Shown in pieces: positions 18,098-25,967 of a stretch of DNA of 64,000 nt. Position numbers and translations under genes: made by a program. The number at the start of each line of letters is the position of its first letter. Within the stretch, counting starts at the first letter, position 1. The notes under the pieces are model-generated. The model had not been told where the DNA came from. It was given only the letters and a program-made list of their open reading frames with translations, and did not search any database. The stretch comes from Geodermatophilus bullaregiensis (lineage in GTDB: Bacteria > Actinomycetota > Actinomycetes > Mycobacteriales > Geodermatophilaceae), in assembly GCF_016907675.1 (NCBI RefSeq), contig NZ_JAFBCJ010000001.1, positions 2,108,001 through 2,172,000 of the forward strand, given 5' to 3'.

Positions 18098-19197
18098 CCG
18101 CCGTCGCACCGCAGGCCCCGCCCGCCCGGCCCCCGAGGACGACTCCCCTCTGGCGCCGGGTGCTCACACCGCTGCTGTCCCTCGCGCTCGTGGGCGCCGT
18201 CTTCTTCTGGTTCCTGCCCCAGTTCACCAGCCTGTCCGACGTGTGGTCGGCGGTCGCGGCCATGTCCTGGACGTCGCTGGCGCTGCTCGGGGTCGCCGCG
18301 CTGTGGAACCTCGCGACCTACCAGTTCGTGATGGTCGCGACCATGCCCGGGCTGCGGTTGCGGGAGGCGACGGTCTCCACGCTGACCACCACCGCGGTGT
18401 CCAACACCGTCGTCGGCGGGGCGGCCCTGTCCCTCGGGCTGACCTACGGGATGAACTCCTCGTGGGGCTTCTCCCGCTCCCGGACGTCGGTCTCGCTGCT
18501 GCTGTCGGGGCTCTGGAACAACTTCGCCAAGCTCGGGCTCCCGGTGCTCGCCCTCGCCCTGCTGGCCCTCAGCTCCGCGCCGACCACCGGGCGGCTGCTG
18601 GCCGGGCTGGGCGGCATCGCCGGGCTCGTCGCGGCCGTGGTCCTGCTCGGCCTGCTGCTGCGCAGCCGGGAGAGCGCGGCCCGGATCGGCACCGGCGCCG
18701 GGCGGGTGGCCTCCGCCCTGCTGCGGCCGTTCGGCCGGCCCCCCGCGCAGGGCTGGGACCTGGCGACGACGAAGTTCCGCGACCGGACGGTGCTGCTGCT
18801 GCGCGCCCGCTGGCACTGGCTGACCCTGGCCACCCTGGTCAGCCACCTCTCCCTGTTCGTCGTCCTGCTGCTGGCGCTGCGCTCCGTCGGCGTGAGCGCG
18901 GAGCAGGTCGGCGTCGTGGAGGCGCTGGCGGTCTTCGCCTTCGCCCGGCTGCTCACCGCGATCCCCTTCACCCCGGGCGGGCTGGGCGTCATCGAGCTGG
19001 CGCTCATCACCGGCCTGGCGGCGGCCGGCGGTGACCGGCCCCTGGTCGCGGCCGCAGTGCTGGTGTTCCGCGGGCTGACCTACGTGCTGCCCATCCCCCT
19101 GGGCGTGGCCACGTACCTGTTCTGGCGGCACAACCGCTCGTGGCGGCGGGAGCCGAACTCCGCACCGCGCACGGAGCTGGTGCCGGAGACGACGTGA
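18094..19197 (+). CDS. flippase-like LPG-synthase transmembrane-domain protein (YbhN/AglD-like)
   Basis: A 367-residue integral membrane protein with about eight helices. It matches the lysylphosphatidylglycerol synthase TM family: ALWNLATYQFVMVATMPGLRLREA early on, NTVVGGAALSLGLTYGMN in the middle and the signature FAFARLLTAIPFTPGGLGVIELALI near the end. Members are thought to flip or bind lipid-linked substrates. It has no catalytic aminoacyl-transfer domain, so it is not a full MprF. ATGA overlap with the lipoprotein gene and GTGA overlap with the following PAP2 gene place it firmly in the operon. Confidence 0.87.
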   Translation: MTAVAPQAPPARPPRTTPLWRRVLTPLLSLALVGAVFFWFLPQFTSLSDVWSAVAAMSWTSLALLGVAALWNLATYQFVMVATMPGLRLREATVSTLTTTAVSNTVVGGAALSLGLTYGMNSSWGFSRSRTSVSLLLSGLWNNFAKLGLPVLALALLALSSAPTTGRLLAGLGGIAGLVAAVVLLGLLLRSRESAARIGTGAGRVASALLRPFGRPPAQGWDLATTKFRDRTVLLLRARWHWLTLATLVSHLSLFVVLLLALRSVGVSAEQVGVVEALAVFAFARLLTAIPFTPGGLGVIELALITGLAAAGGDRPLVAAAVLVFRGLTYVLPIPLGVATYLFWRHNRSWRREPNSAPRTELVPETT

Positions 19198-19817
19198 GCG
19201 GGCGCGCGGACACCCGCCCGCGCAGACCCGTGCGGCGCGGCCGTGACGCCGTCCTGGTCGCGGTCGGCGCGCTCGTGCTCGTGCTCGCCGCGCTGCCGAT
19301 CGAGCGGACGTCCGTGCCCGCGTCCGAGGCGGCGGTGTTCCGGGCGGTCAACGGCGTCGACGTGCTCCCGTTCGCGCTGGTCTGGCCGGTCATGCAGCTG
19401 GGCAACGTCCTGGTGGTGCCCGCGAGCGCGCTGGCCGCCGCGGTGCTGCACCGCTGGCGGCTGGCGGCGGGGCTGCTGCTGGCCGGCGCCGGGACGTACC
19501 TGGCGGCGAAGGGCATCAAGGACGTGGTGGTGCGGGGCCGGCCCGACGGACTGCTGGACGACGTCGTCCTGCGCGGGGACGCGGCGCAGGGCCGCGGCTT
19601 CCTCTCCGGACACGCCGCCGTCGTGGTCACCGTGCTGACGGTGGCCTGGCCCTGGCTGGGACGCCGCGGGCGGATCGCCGGGGTCGTGCTGGCGGCGGCG
19701 GTCTGCCTGGCGCGGGTGCACGTCGCGGCGCACCTGCCGCTGGACGTCGTCGGCGGCGTCGGACTGGGCCTGCTGGTGGGGGGCCTGGTCCTGCTCGTGC
19801 TCGGGCGACCCGGGTGA
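19194..19817 (+). CDS. PAP2-family lipid phosphatase (first of two)
   Basis: A 207-residue membrane phosphatase. The three catalytic motifs are present: C1 as KDVVVRGRP, C2 as FLSGH (Leu for the usual Pro) and C3 as ARVHVAAHLPLD with the R-x5-H-x3-D spacing. About six hydrophobic segments are seen. Its GTG start overlaps the stop of the flippase-like gene. The likely substrates are phosphatidic acid, phosphatidylglycerol phosphate or undecaprenyl diphosphate on the outer face of the membrane. Confidence 0.88.
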   Translation: MSGRADTRPRRPVRRGRDAVLVAVGALVLVLAALPIERTSVPASEAAVFRAVNGVDVLPFALVWPVMQLGNVLVVPASALAAAVLHRWRLAAGLLLAGAGTYLAAKGIKDVVVRGRPDGLLDDVVLRGDAAQGRGFLSGHAAVVVTVLTVAWPWLGRRGRIAGVVLAAAVCLARVHVAAHLPLDVVGGVGLGLLVGGLVLLVLGRPG

Positions 19818-20467
19818 TGCTGGTCGACTCCCGCCGCGGCCTGCGGGCCAGCGCGCTCCTGCTGGCCGGCGCCGTGCTCGTCGGCGTGCTGGTGGCCCTG
19901 CCGACCACCCGCCCGGCGGTGCAGGCGGTGGACGACGCGGTGTGGGGGTGGGTCGGCGCGGTCCGCAGCGAGCCCGCCACCGGGGTGTCGGTCGCGCTGT
20001 CGTGGCTCGGGAGCACCTGGGTGAACTGGCCGCTGCGGGCCGCGGCGATGCTGCTGCTCGCCTGGCGCCGGCACTGGGCCCGCCTGCTCGCCTTCGGGCT
20101 GGCGGTGGTCACCAGCGAGGCCGCGATCGGCCCGGTCAAGGCGGCCTTCGACCGCCCGCGTCCCCCGGGGGCCCTGATCGAGACGTCGGCGGCCGCCTTC
20201 CCCTCCGGGCACGCCATCGCCGGCGCGGTGACCGCGGTCGGGCTGGTGCTGGTGCTGGCCCCACCCGGGCGCGCCCGCCTGCGCTGGGAGGTGTGGGCGG
20301 TCGTCTTCTCCACGGTCATGGCGCTGTCGCGGGTCTACCTGCGCGCGCACTGGCTGTCCGACACCGTCGCCGGAGCCCTGCTGGGCGCCGGCCTCGCCCT
20401 CGGCTGGCCCGCGGTGGTGACCGCGGTGCGCGACCGGCGCGAACGGGCCGCCCGCCCGTCCCCGTGA
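19814..20467 (+). CDS. PAP2-family lipid phosphatase (second of two)
   Basis: A 217-residue membrane phosphatase with a canonical active site: KAAFDRPRP, FPSGHA and SRVYLRAHWLSD. It begins at GTG 19814 (GTGA overlap with the preceding gene) or ATG 19817, a one-codon difference. It is the last gene of the five-gene operon. Compared with its neighbour it has the textbook PSGH, so the pair probably differ in substrate and are not simple duplicates; the sequences outside the motifs are not close. Confidence 0.9.
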   Translation: MMLVDSRRGLRASALLLAGAVLVGVLVALPTTRPAVQAVDDAVWGWVGAVRSEPATGVSVALSWLGSTWVNWPLRAAAMLLLAWRRHWARLLAFGLAVVTSEAAIGPVKAAFDRPRPPGALIETSAAAFPSGHAIAGAVTAVGLVLVLAPPGRARLRWEVWAVVFSTVMALSRVYLRAHWLSDTVAGALLGAGLALGWPAVVTAVRDRRERAARPSP

Positions 20468-20589
20468 CGGTCGGCGGAGCCTCCTGCGGGGTGGGCGGGG
20501 TGCGCGCTCGGTCCCGGGTGTGCCTGGTCGGCCTCAGCGGGTAGTGCCCCCTCCGGGGCAGCCGCCCCCTGCCGCAGGAGTCCTCCTGT

Positions 20590-20602
20590 GGTTGAGTCAA
20601 CC
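20590..20602. promoter_or_regulatory. palindrome ahead of phaC
   Basis: GGTTGAGTCAACC is a perfect inverted repeat around one central base, 36 bp before the phaC start, in a leader otherwise rich in G and C. Its first half overlaps a TTGAGT that could be a -35 box, so a regulator binding here would block it. Role inferred. Confidence 0.45.
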
Positions 20603-20637
20603 GGGTCACAGACCTGCACCGACACCAGGAGTCCGGG

Positions 20638-22395
20638 ATGACCACCACTGCTCCCCGCCCGTCTCCCGACTCCCCGCGCCCGCGTTCCGCGCCCGTCCGC
20701 GACACCGGCCCGGCCGAGGCGCCGGAGGCGTCGGAGGCCGTGATGGGCCTGGACATGGTGCTCGTCGACGGCGCCCGCGGCCCGCTGCGGCGGATGATCC
20801 CGCCGGCCCGGACCGTCGCCCGGCTGGGGGCCGCGCTGGCCCGCAAGCCCGACGTCGTGGCCCGCCGCTCCGGCGGACTGGTGCGCGAGCTGGGCGGCAT
20901 CGTCACCGGCCGCTCGGAGATCGCGCCCAACCCCAAGGACCGGCGGTACACCGACCCCGCGTGGGCGGGCAACCCGCTGCTCAAGCGGGCCATGCAGGCG
21001 CACATCGCCGCGGCCCAGACCGCGGCCTCGCTGGTCGAGGACGCCGACCTCGAGTGGCAGGACGACGAGCGCATCCGCTTCACCCTGACCAACGTCGTCG
21101 ACGCCCTCGCGCCGAGCAACTCGCTGCTGAACCCGCTGCTGTGGAAGGCGGTCATCGACACCGGCGGCCGCAACGCGGTCAGCGGCGTGCGTCGGCTGGT
21201 CAGCGACCTCGCGTCCGCGCCGCGGGTGCCCTCGATGGTGGACCCGGACGCCTTCACCGTGGGAGAGGACCTCGCCGTCACCCCGGGCGCGGTGGTCCTG
21301 CGGACGCCGGTGTTCGAGCTGATCCAGTACCGGCCGACCACCGAGCGGGTCCGCAGCGTGCCGCTGGTGATCGTGCCGCCGACGATCAACAAGTACTACG
21401 TCACCGACCTCGCGCCGGGCCGCAGCATCGTTGAGCACTACGTGGCCGCAGGCCAGCAGGTCTTCATGATCAGCTGGCGCAACCCCGACGAGCGGCACGC
21501 CGACTGGGGCCTGGACGCCTACGGGCAGGCCGTCCTCGACGCGATGGACGCCGCGGAGAAGATCACCGGCAGCGACCGGGTGGCCCTGCAGGGCTTCTGC
21601 TCCGGCGGCATCATCCAGGCCATGGTGCTCGCCCACCTCGCCGACACCGGCGCGCTGCACCGGGTGGCCGCGTCGAGCTACGCCGTCACCGTCCTCGACT
21701 GGTCGCACGCCGGCACGATCGGCGCGCTGATGGACGAGGAGGCCGTCCGCGAGGCGACGGAGAAGTCGCGGCAGAAGGGCTACCTGGACGGCGCGACGCT
21801 GGCCGAGGTGTTCGCCTGGCTGCGGCCCAACGACCTGGTCTGGAACTACTGGGTCAACAACTACCTGCAGGGCAAGCCGCCGCCGGCCTTCGACATCCTC
21901 TTCTGGAACGCCGACACCACCCGGATGACCGCGGGCCTGCACCGCGACTTCATCGACGTCTCGGTCGGCAACCTGCTCACCAAGCCGGGTGCGGCGACCA
22001 TGCTGGGCTCGCCGGTGGACCTCTCGGCCGTCGACGTCGACGCCTACGTCACCGCCGGGATCGCCGACCACCTGTGCCCCTGGCAGTCCTGCTACCGGAC
22101 GACGCAGCTGCTGGGCGGGCGCAGCCGGTTCGTGCTGTCCACCGCCGGCCACATCGCCTCGCTGGTCAACCCGCCCAGCAACCCCAAGGCGTCCTTCCAG
22201 GTGGCTCCGGAGACGCCGGCCGACCCCGAGCAGTGGCTGGCCTCGGCCGCCAAGGAGAAGGGCTCGTGGTGGCCGGACTTCATGGCGTGGCTGGGCGAGC
22301 GGGCCGGTGACGAGGTCCCCGCACCGACGTCGCTGGGCAGCGAGGAGCTGCCGCCGCTCACCGACGCACCGGGGACGTATGTCTTCGACAAGTGA
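20638..22395 (+). CDS. phaC: class I/III-like poly(3-hydroxyalkanoate) synthase PhaC
   Basis: A 585-residue cytosolic polymerase that joins (R)-3-hydroxyacyl-CoA units into PHA granules. The lipase-like box is GFCSGG with the nucleophile Cys321; the other triad members are visible as Asp477 in ADHLCPW and His505 in TAGHIASL. The N-terminal domain shows PNPKDRRYTDPAW and ends with the family segment QFVMISWRNPDE-like (QVFMISWRNPDERHADWG). AGGAG at 20627 supports ATG 20638. The gene overlaps the next one by 17 bp, a phaC plus hydrolase pair. Confidence 0.93.
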   Translation: MTTTAPRPSPDSPRPRSAPVRDTGPAEAPEASEAVMGLDMVLVDGARGPLRRMIPPARTVARLGAALARKPDVVARRSGGLVRELGGIVTGRSEIAPNPKDRRYTDPAWAGNPLLKRAMQAHIAAAQTAASLVEDADLEWQDDERIRFTLTNVVDALAPSNSLLNPLLWKAVIDTGGRNAVSGVRRLVSDLASAPRVPSMVDPDAFTVGEDLAVTPGAVVLRTPVFELIQYRPTTERVRSVPLVIVPPTINKYYVTDLAPGRSIVEHYVAAGQQVFMISWRNPDERHADWGLDAYGQAVLDAMDAAEKITGSDRVALQGFCSGGIIQAMVLAHLADTGALHRVAASSYAVTVLDWSHAGTIGALMDEEAVREATEKSRQKGYLDGATLAEVFAWLRPNDLVWNYWVNNYLQGKPPPAFDILFWNADTTRMTAGLHRDFIDVSVGNLLTKPGAATMLGSPVDLSAVDVDAYVTAGIADHLCPWQSCYRTTQLLGGRSRFVLSTAGHIASLVNPPSNPKASFQVAPETPADPEQWLASAAKEKGSWWPDFMAWLGERAGDEVPAPTSLGSEELPPLTDAPGTYVFDK

Positions 22396-23269
22396 GGAGC
22401 CGGGGGAGCAGGTCCCCCCGGCCCGCAGGACGTCGCGCGCGGCGGCCGCCAGGGCGGGCACCGGTGAGGTCGTCCGCACGGTGACCGTCGCCGGCCGCAC
22501 CCTCCGGGTGTCGGTGCGCCGGGGGGACGGGTCGGTCCCGCCCCTGCTGCTGATGAACGGCATCGGGGCGAGCCTGGAGGTCCTGCAGCCGTTCGTCGAC
22601 GCCCTCGACCCGCGTCGGACGGTGATCCGCTTCGACGTCCCCGGCGTCGGCGGCTCCCCGCGGCCGGTCGTCCCGTACGTGCTGGCCACCTTCACCCCGG
22701 TGCTGGCCGGGATGCTGTGCGAGCTCGGCCACGACGACCCGGTCGACGTCCTGGGGCTGTCCTGGGGCGGGGGGCTGGCGCAGCACTTCGCCGTCCAGCA
22801 CCGCCGGCGCTGCCGCCGGCTGGTGCTGGCGGCCACGGGCACCGGCAGCCTGATGGTGCCCGCGCACCCGCGCGTGCTGGCCCGGATGCTGACCCCCCGG
22901 CGCCACCGTGACGCCGGGTACGCCGAGGAGGTCGCCGCCACGCTCTACGGCGGCACGATCCGCGACGACCCGGCGCTGGCGGCCCGGGTGCTGCACTCGG
23001 CCAGCCGGCTGGGGCCGCGGCGCGGCTACTACTACCAGCTGGCGGCCAGCGCGGGGTGGAGCAGCCTGCCGTTCCTGTCGCTGATCCGGCAGCCGACGCT
23101 GGTGGTCGCCGGTGACGACGACCCGATCATCCCGGTGGTCAACGCCCGCATCCTGGCCCGCGGCATCCCCCGCGCCCGGCTGCACCTGTACTCCGGCGGG
23201 CACCTGGCGCTGGTCACCGAGGCCGGCGAGCTCGCACCGGTGGTCGAGGACTTCCTCGACGCGGACTGA
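22379..23269 (+). CDS. alpha/beta hydrolase, PHA depolymerase-like
   Basis: A 296-residue hydrolase beginning at ATG 22379 inside the end of phaC. After a basic N-terminus comes LLLMNGIGASLEVLQPF, the nucleophile elbow GLSWGG (Ser), then VVAGDDDPIIPV (Asp) and YSGGHLAL (His), a full triad. The block NGIGASLEVLQPFVDAL with DVPGVGGSP is typical of the intracellular PhaZ-like depolymerases of pseudomonads. Linkage to phaC supports mobilisation of PHA granules. An alternative is a generic esterase, but the phaC coupling makes that less likely. Confidence 0.82.
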   Translation: MSSTSEEPGEQVPPARRTSRAAAARAGTGEVVRTVTVAGRTLRVSVRRGDGSVPPLLLMNGIGASLEVLQPFVDALDPRRTVIRFDVPGVGGSPRPVVPYVLATFTPVLAGMLCELGHDDPVDVLGLSWGGGLAQHFAVQHRRRCRRLVLAATGTGSLMVPAHPRVLARMLTPRRHRDAGYAEEVAATLYGGTIRDDPALAARVLHSASRLGPRRGYYYQLAASAGWSSLPFLSLIRQPTLVVAGDDDPIIPVVNARILARGIPRARLHLYSGGHLALVTEAGELAPVVEDFLDAD

Positions 23270-23275
23270 GCCCGG

Positions 23276-24658
23276 TCAGAACCGGCAGGCGCGCCCGCCG
23301 TCGACGAACCCCTGCCGGAAGTGGTCGACCAGCTCGAAGCCGGACAGCCCCGACTCCGGTACGACGGTGAGCTCGGTGGCGTACTGCAGCAGCACCACCG
23401 CGGCCTCGTCGACGTCGCCCGGGGAGATCGCCAGCCCCGGCCCGTCGACGTGGCCGAGGTGCAGCTCCCGCGCCAGCCAGCCCACGGCGCACACCGAGGC
23501 GGTGACCGCGGCCGCGTCGTCGACCGACAGCCCGCGCTGCCCGCGCACGGCCATCGCGTAGGGCAGGCCCAGCAGCGTCGTCACGGCGAAGTCGCCGACG
23601 TCCTCGTAGGCCGGCTCGAGCAGGCCGGCGGCGTCGTAGCGGACCGAGTCGTCCGCGGTGCAGTACTGCAGGTCCAGCTCGGCGCCCGCGCCGCTGCACA
23701 CCATGCCCGGCCCGTCGGCGGCGCGGACGTCGGGGAGGTCGAGCCGCCCGCCGAGCGGGCCGGTGCCTGGGAAGCCGCTGGTCAGGGCCTGGTCCCAGAA
23801 GGTGGCGAGCAGGTCGTCGGTGCCGTCCACGACGTCGCGGTAGGGCAGGTCGCCGCCGGTGGCCTCCTCCTCGGCCTCGAACTCCTCCTCGGTGTAGACC
23901 CGCGAGGTGTCGAAGGCGGCGCAGGCGACCGGGCCCTCGGCGTAGCCCTCCTGGAACGCGGAGAGCTGGTCGAACAGCGAGCCGTGCGCGTCCTCGGCGT
24001 CGGGCGAGGACCCGACGGCGTCGCCGAAGTAGAGGTACCCGAGCAGGTAGGGGTCGAGCTCCTTCGGGCGGACGACGAAGTGCGCCGAGCGTCCCTCGAC
24101 CACCCACCGCGTCCAGCCGCCGGCGAAGCACTCGGCCTGGGTCTCGGCGATGATCGAGGGCTGGTCGAGCCCGGCGTGCGCCTGGACGGCGTGGCCGATC
24201 TCGTGCGCCATGATCTCGGCGACGACGAACGCGCCGTAGTCCTCGGCGAGCTCCGCCAACCAGGCGCGGTCGTAGACGACGACGTCCTCGTCGGCGCAGT
24301 GGTAGGCGTTGTCCGCGAGGTCGGCGAGGTCGTCGGGGAAGCACGGGCCGCCGGGCAGGTCGGCGGGGTCGGTCTCGGCCGGGTCGATCGACCAGAAGCC
24401 GCCGTCGACGGGACCGAACTCGCCGCCGAAGAGCTCCGGGTAGGTCTGCTCCCAGTAGGCGAGGACGTCGGCGAGGGCGTTGCGCGCCACCCGGTCGGTC
24501 GCGCCGCCCTCCTCGGCCAGGTGCACCCTCAGGTCGGCGTCGGTGGCGTCGGTGCGCGGGCCACCGGCCGGGCCGGCGACCCCGGTCACCACGGTGGCGC
24601 AGCCGGTCAGCACCAGACCGGCGGCGAGGAGGGCCCCGGCAGGGGTGGGGACGCGCAC
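23276..24658 (-). CDS. secreted zinc metallopeptidase lipoprotein (YpfJ-like)
   Basis: A 460-residue exported protein. The signal peptide ends in lipobox VLTGC. The zinc site is HEIGH at residues 152-156 in IMAHEIGHAVQ, with a downstream glutamate in ETQAECFAGGWTRW, as in the neutral zinc metallopeptidase group. Long acidic stretches follow (EEEFEAEEEATGG). It should act outside the membrane as a protease or as a non-catalytic relative. It ends only 6 bp from the convergent hydrolase gene. The start ATG 24658 is the one giving the signal peptide. Confidence 0.85.
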   Translation of the reverse strand: MRVPTPAGALLAAGLVLTGCATVVTGVAGPAGGPRTDATDADLRVHLAEEGGATDRVARNALADVLAYWEQTYPELFGGEFGPVDGGFWSIDPAETDPADLPGGPCFPDDLADLADNAYHCADEDVVVYDRAWLAELAEDYGAFVVAEIMAHEIGHAVQAHAGLDQPSIIAETQAECFAGGWTRWVVEGRSAHFVVRPKELDPYLLGYLYFGDAVGSSPDAEDAHGSLFDQLSAFQEGYAEGPVACAAFDTSRVYTEEEFEAEEEATGGDLPYRDVVDGTDDLLATFWDQALTSGFPGTGPLGGRLDLPDVRAADGPGMVCSGAGAELDLQYCTADDSVRYDAAGLLEPAYEDVGDFAVTTLLGLPYAMAVRGQRGLSVDDAAAVTASVCAVGWLARELHLGHVDGPGLAISPGDVDEAAVVLLQYATELTVVPESGLSGFELVDHFRQGFVDGGRACRF

Positions 24659-24764
24659 GGGGCCCCCTCGGGTCGGGCGGACGGCTCGGGGACAGGAGGC
24701 TGCCGCGCGCCGCCCGCCCGGTCAACGGGACCGCTCCCGGCAGGGTCGGGACGGCGGTGGCGGG

Positions 24765-25967
24765 TCAGGACGCCGGGGCGCGCTGCGGCACCGGGCGGAG
24801 CAGCGCGCCGGCGGCCTCGGGCGGCAGCGGGCGGTACAGCAGCCAGCCCTGGGCGAGGTCGCAGCCCTGCGCGCGCAGCCGCTCGAGCTGGGCGGGCTCC
24901 TCGACGCCCTCGGCCACGACGTCGAGGCCGAAGGTGTGCGCCGCGCTGATGACCAGGCCCACGAGCTCCTGCTGTCCCGGGTCCGGTGAGGCCACGAAGC
25001 TGCGGTCGATCTTCAGCGTGTCCACCGGCACGTGCCGCAGCTGCCCGATCGAGGTGTAGCCGGTGCCGAAGTCATCGATCGCGATCGCCACGCCCATGGC
25101 CCGGAGCTCCGCCAGGTGGGTCATGGCGACCGGGTCGTCGACGAGGACGGTCTCGGTCACCTCCACGACCAGCAGGCGTGGCGGCAGGCCGGAGGTGGCC
25201 AGCACGTCGGTCACGACGCGCCGGTCGGTCAGGTGCCGGCCGGACACGTTGACCGCGACGGTCGGCTCGGGCACCCCCGGCGCGGCCGGCGTCCCCGCCC
25301 GCCAGGCGGCGAGCTGGCGGGTGGCCTCGTGCAGCACCCAGCGGTCGAGGTCGCAGACCAGGTCGGAGCTCTCGGCGACGGGGACGAACTCGTCGGGCGG
25401 GACGACGACGCCGTCCGGCCGCACCCAGCGCACCAGCGCCTCGAAGCCGCGCAGCCGCTGCTCCGCGACGTCGAGGACGGGCTGGTAGACCAGCCGCATC
25501 CCGCCGTCGGTGAGCGCCGCGGCGATCGCCGCCTCGGTCGCGGCGCGCGCGGCCAGCTGCCGGCGCAGGACGTCGTCGAAGATCTCCGCCCGGCCGCGGC
25601 CGTGCCGCTTGGCGCGCTCGGCGGCGGTGCCGGCCTCGGCGACGAGGGCATCGGCGTCCGCACCGCCGTTCCGGCTGACCGCGACGCCGATGCTGGCGCC
25701 GACCTGCACCAGGCCGCCGACGTCGACGGGCTCGCTGATGTCGGCGACGAGGCGCTCGGCGAGGTCCATGAGGTGGCGCTCGGCCTCGACCGGCTCGACG
25801 AGGACGACGAACTCGTCCCCGCCCAGACGGCAGACGACGTCGCCGGCGCGCACCGTCGCCCGCATCCGGCGGGCCACCTCGCGCAGCACCGTGTCGCCCG
25901 CGGCGTGGCCCCGGCCGTCGTTGACCGCCTTGAACCCGTCGAGGTCGACGAACAGCAGCCCGGTCAT
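24765..25967 (-). CDS. GGDEF-EAL part of a frameshift-split c-di-GMP protein
   Basis: A 400-residue open frame that begins in the middle of a GGDEF domain: TGLLFVDLDGFKAVND, then RLGGDEFVVL near residue 50, then an EAL domain with EALVRW near residue 172, DDFGTGYTS and the end EGVEEPAQLERL. The diguanylate cyclase motif and the EAL phosphodiesterase motif are both intact. It is joined to the upstream frame (25964-27418) by ATGA at 25964-25967, but the two frames together make one ordinary GGDEF domain, so this is probably the second half of one gene whose frame was lost by one base. If translated separately it would lack the first helix and strand of GGDEF. Confidence 0.75.
   Translation of the reverse strand: MTGLLFVDLDGFKAVNDGRGHAAGDTVLREVARRMRATVRAGDVVCRLGGDEFVVLVEPVEAERHLMDLAERLVADISEPVDVGGLVQVGASIGVAVSRNGGADADALVAEAGTAAERAKRHGRGRAEIFDDVLRRQLAARAATEAAIAAALTDGGMRLVYQPVLDVAEQRLRGFEALVRWVRPDGVVVPPDEFVPVAESSDLVCDLDRWVLHEATRQLAAWRAGTPAAPGVPEPTVAVNVSGRHLTDRRVVTDVLATSGLPPRLLVVEVTETVLVDDPVAMTHLAELRAMGVAIAIDDFGTGYTSIGQLRHVPVDTLKIDRSFVASPDPGQQELVGLVISAAHTFGLDVVAEGVEEPAQLERLRAQGCDLAQGWLLYRPLPPEAAGALLRPVPQRAPAS

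Noticed and set aside
25964..25967. Programmed ribosomal frameshift in the GGDEF protein
   Set aside because: Only a GGGG run is present, without a slippery heptamer or a downstream structure that I can see; a mutation or sequencing slip is simpler.
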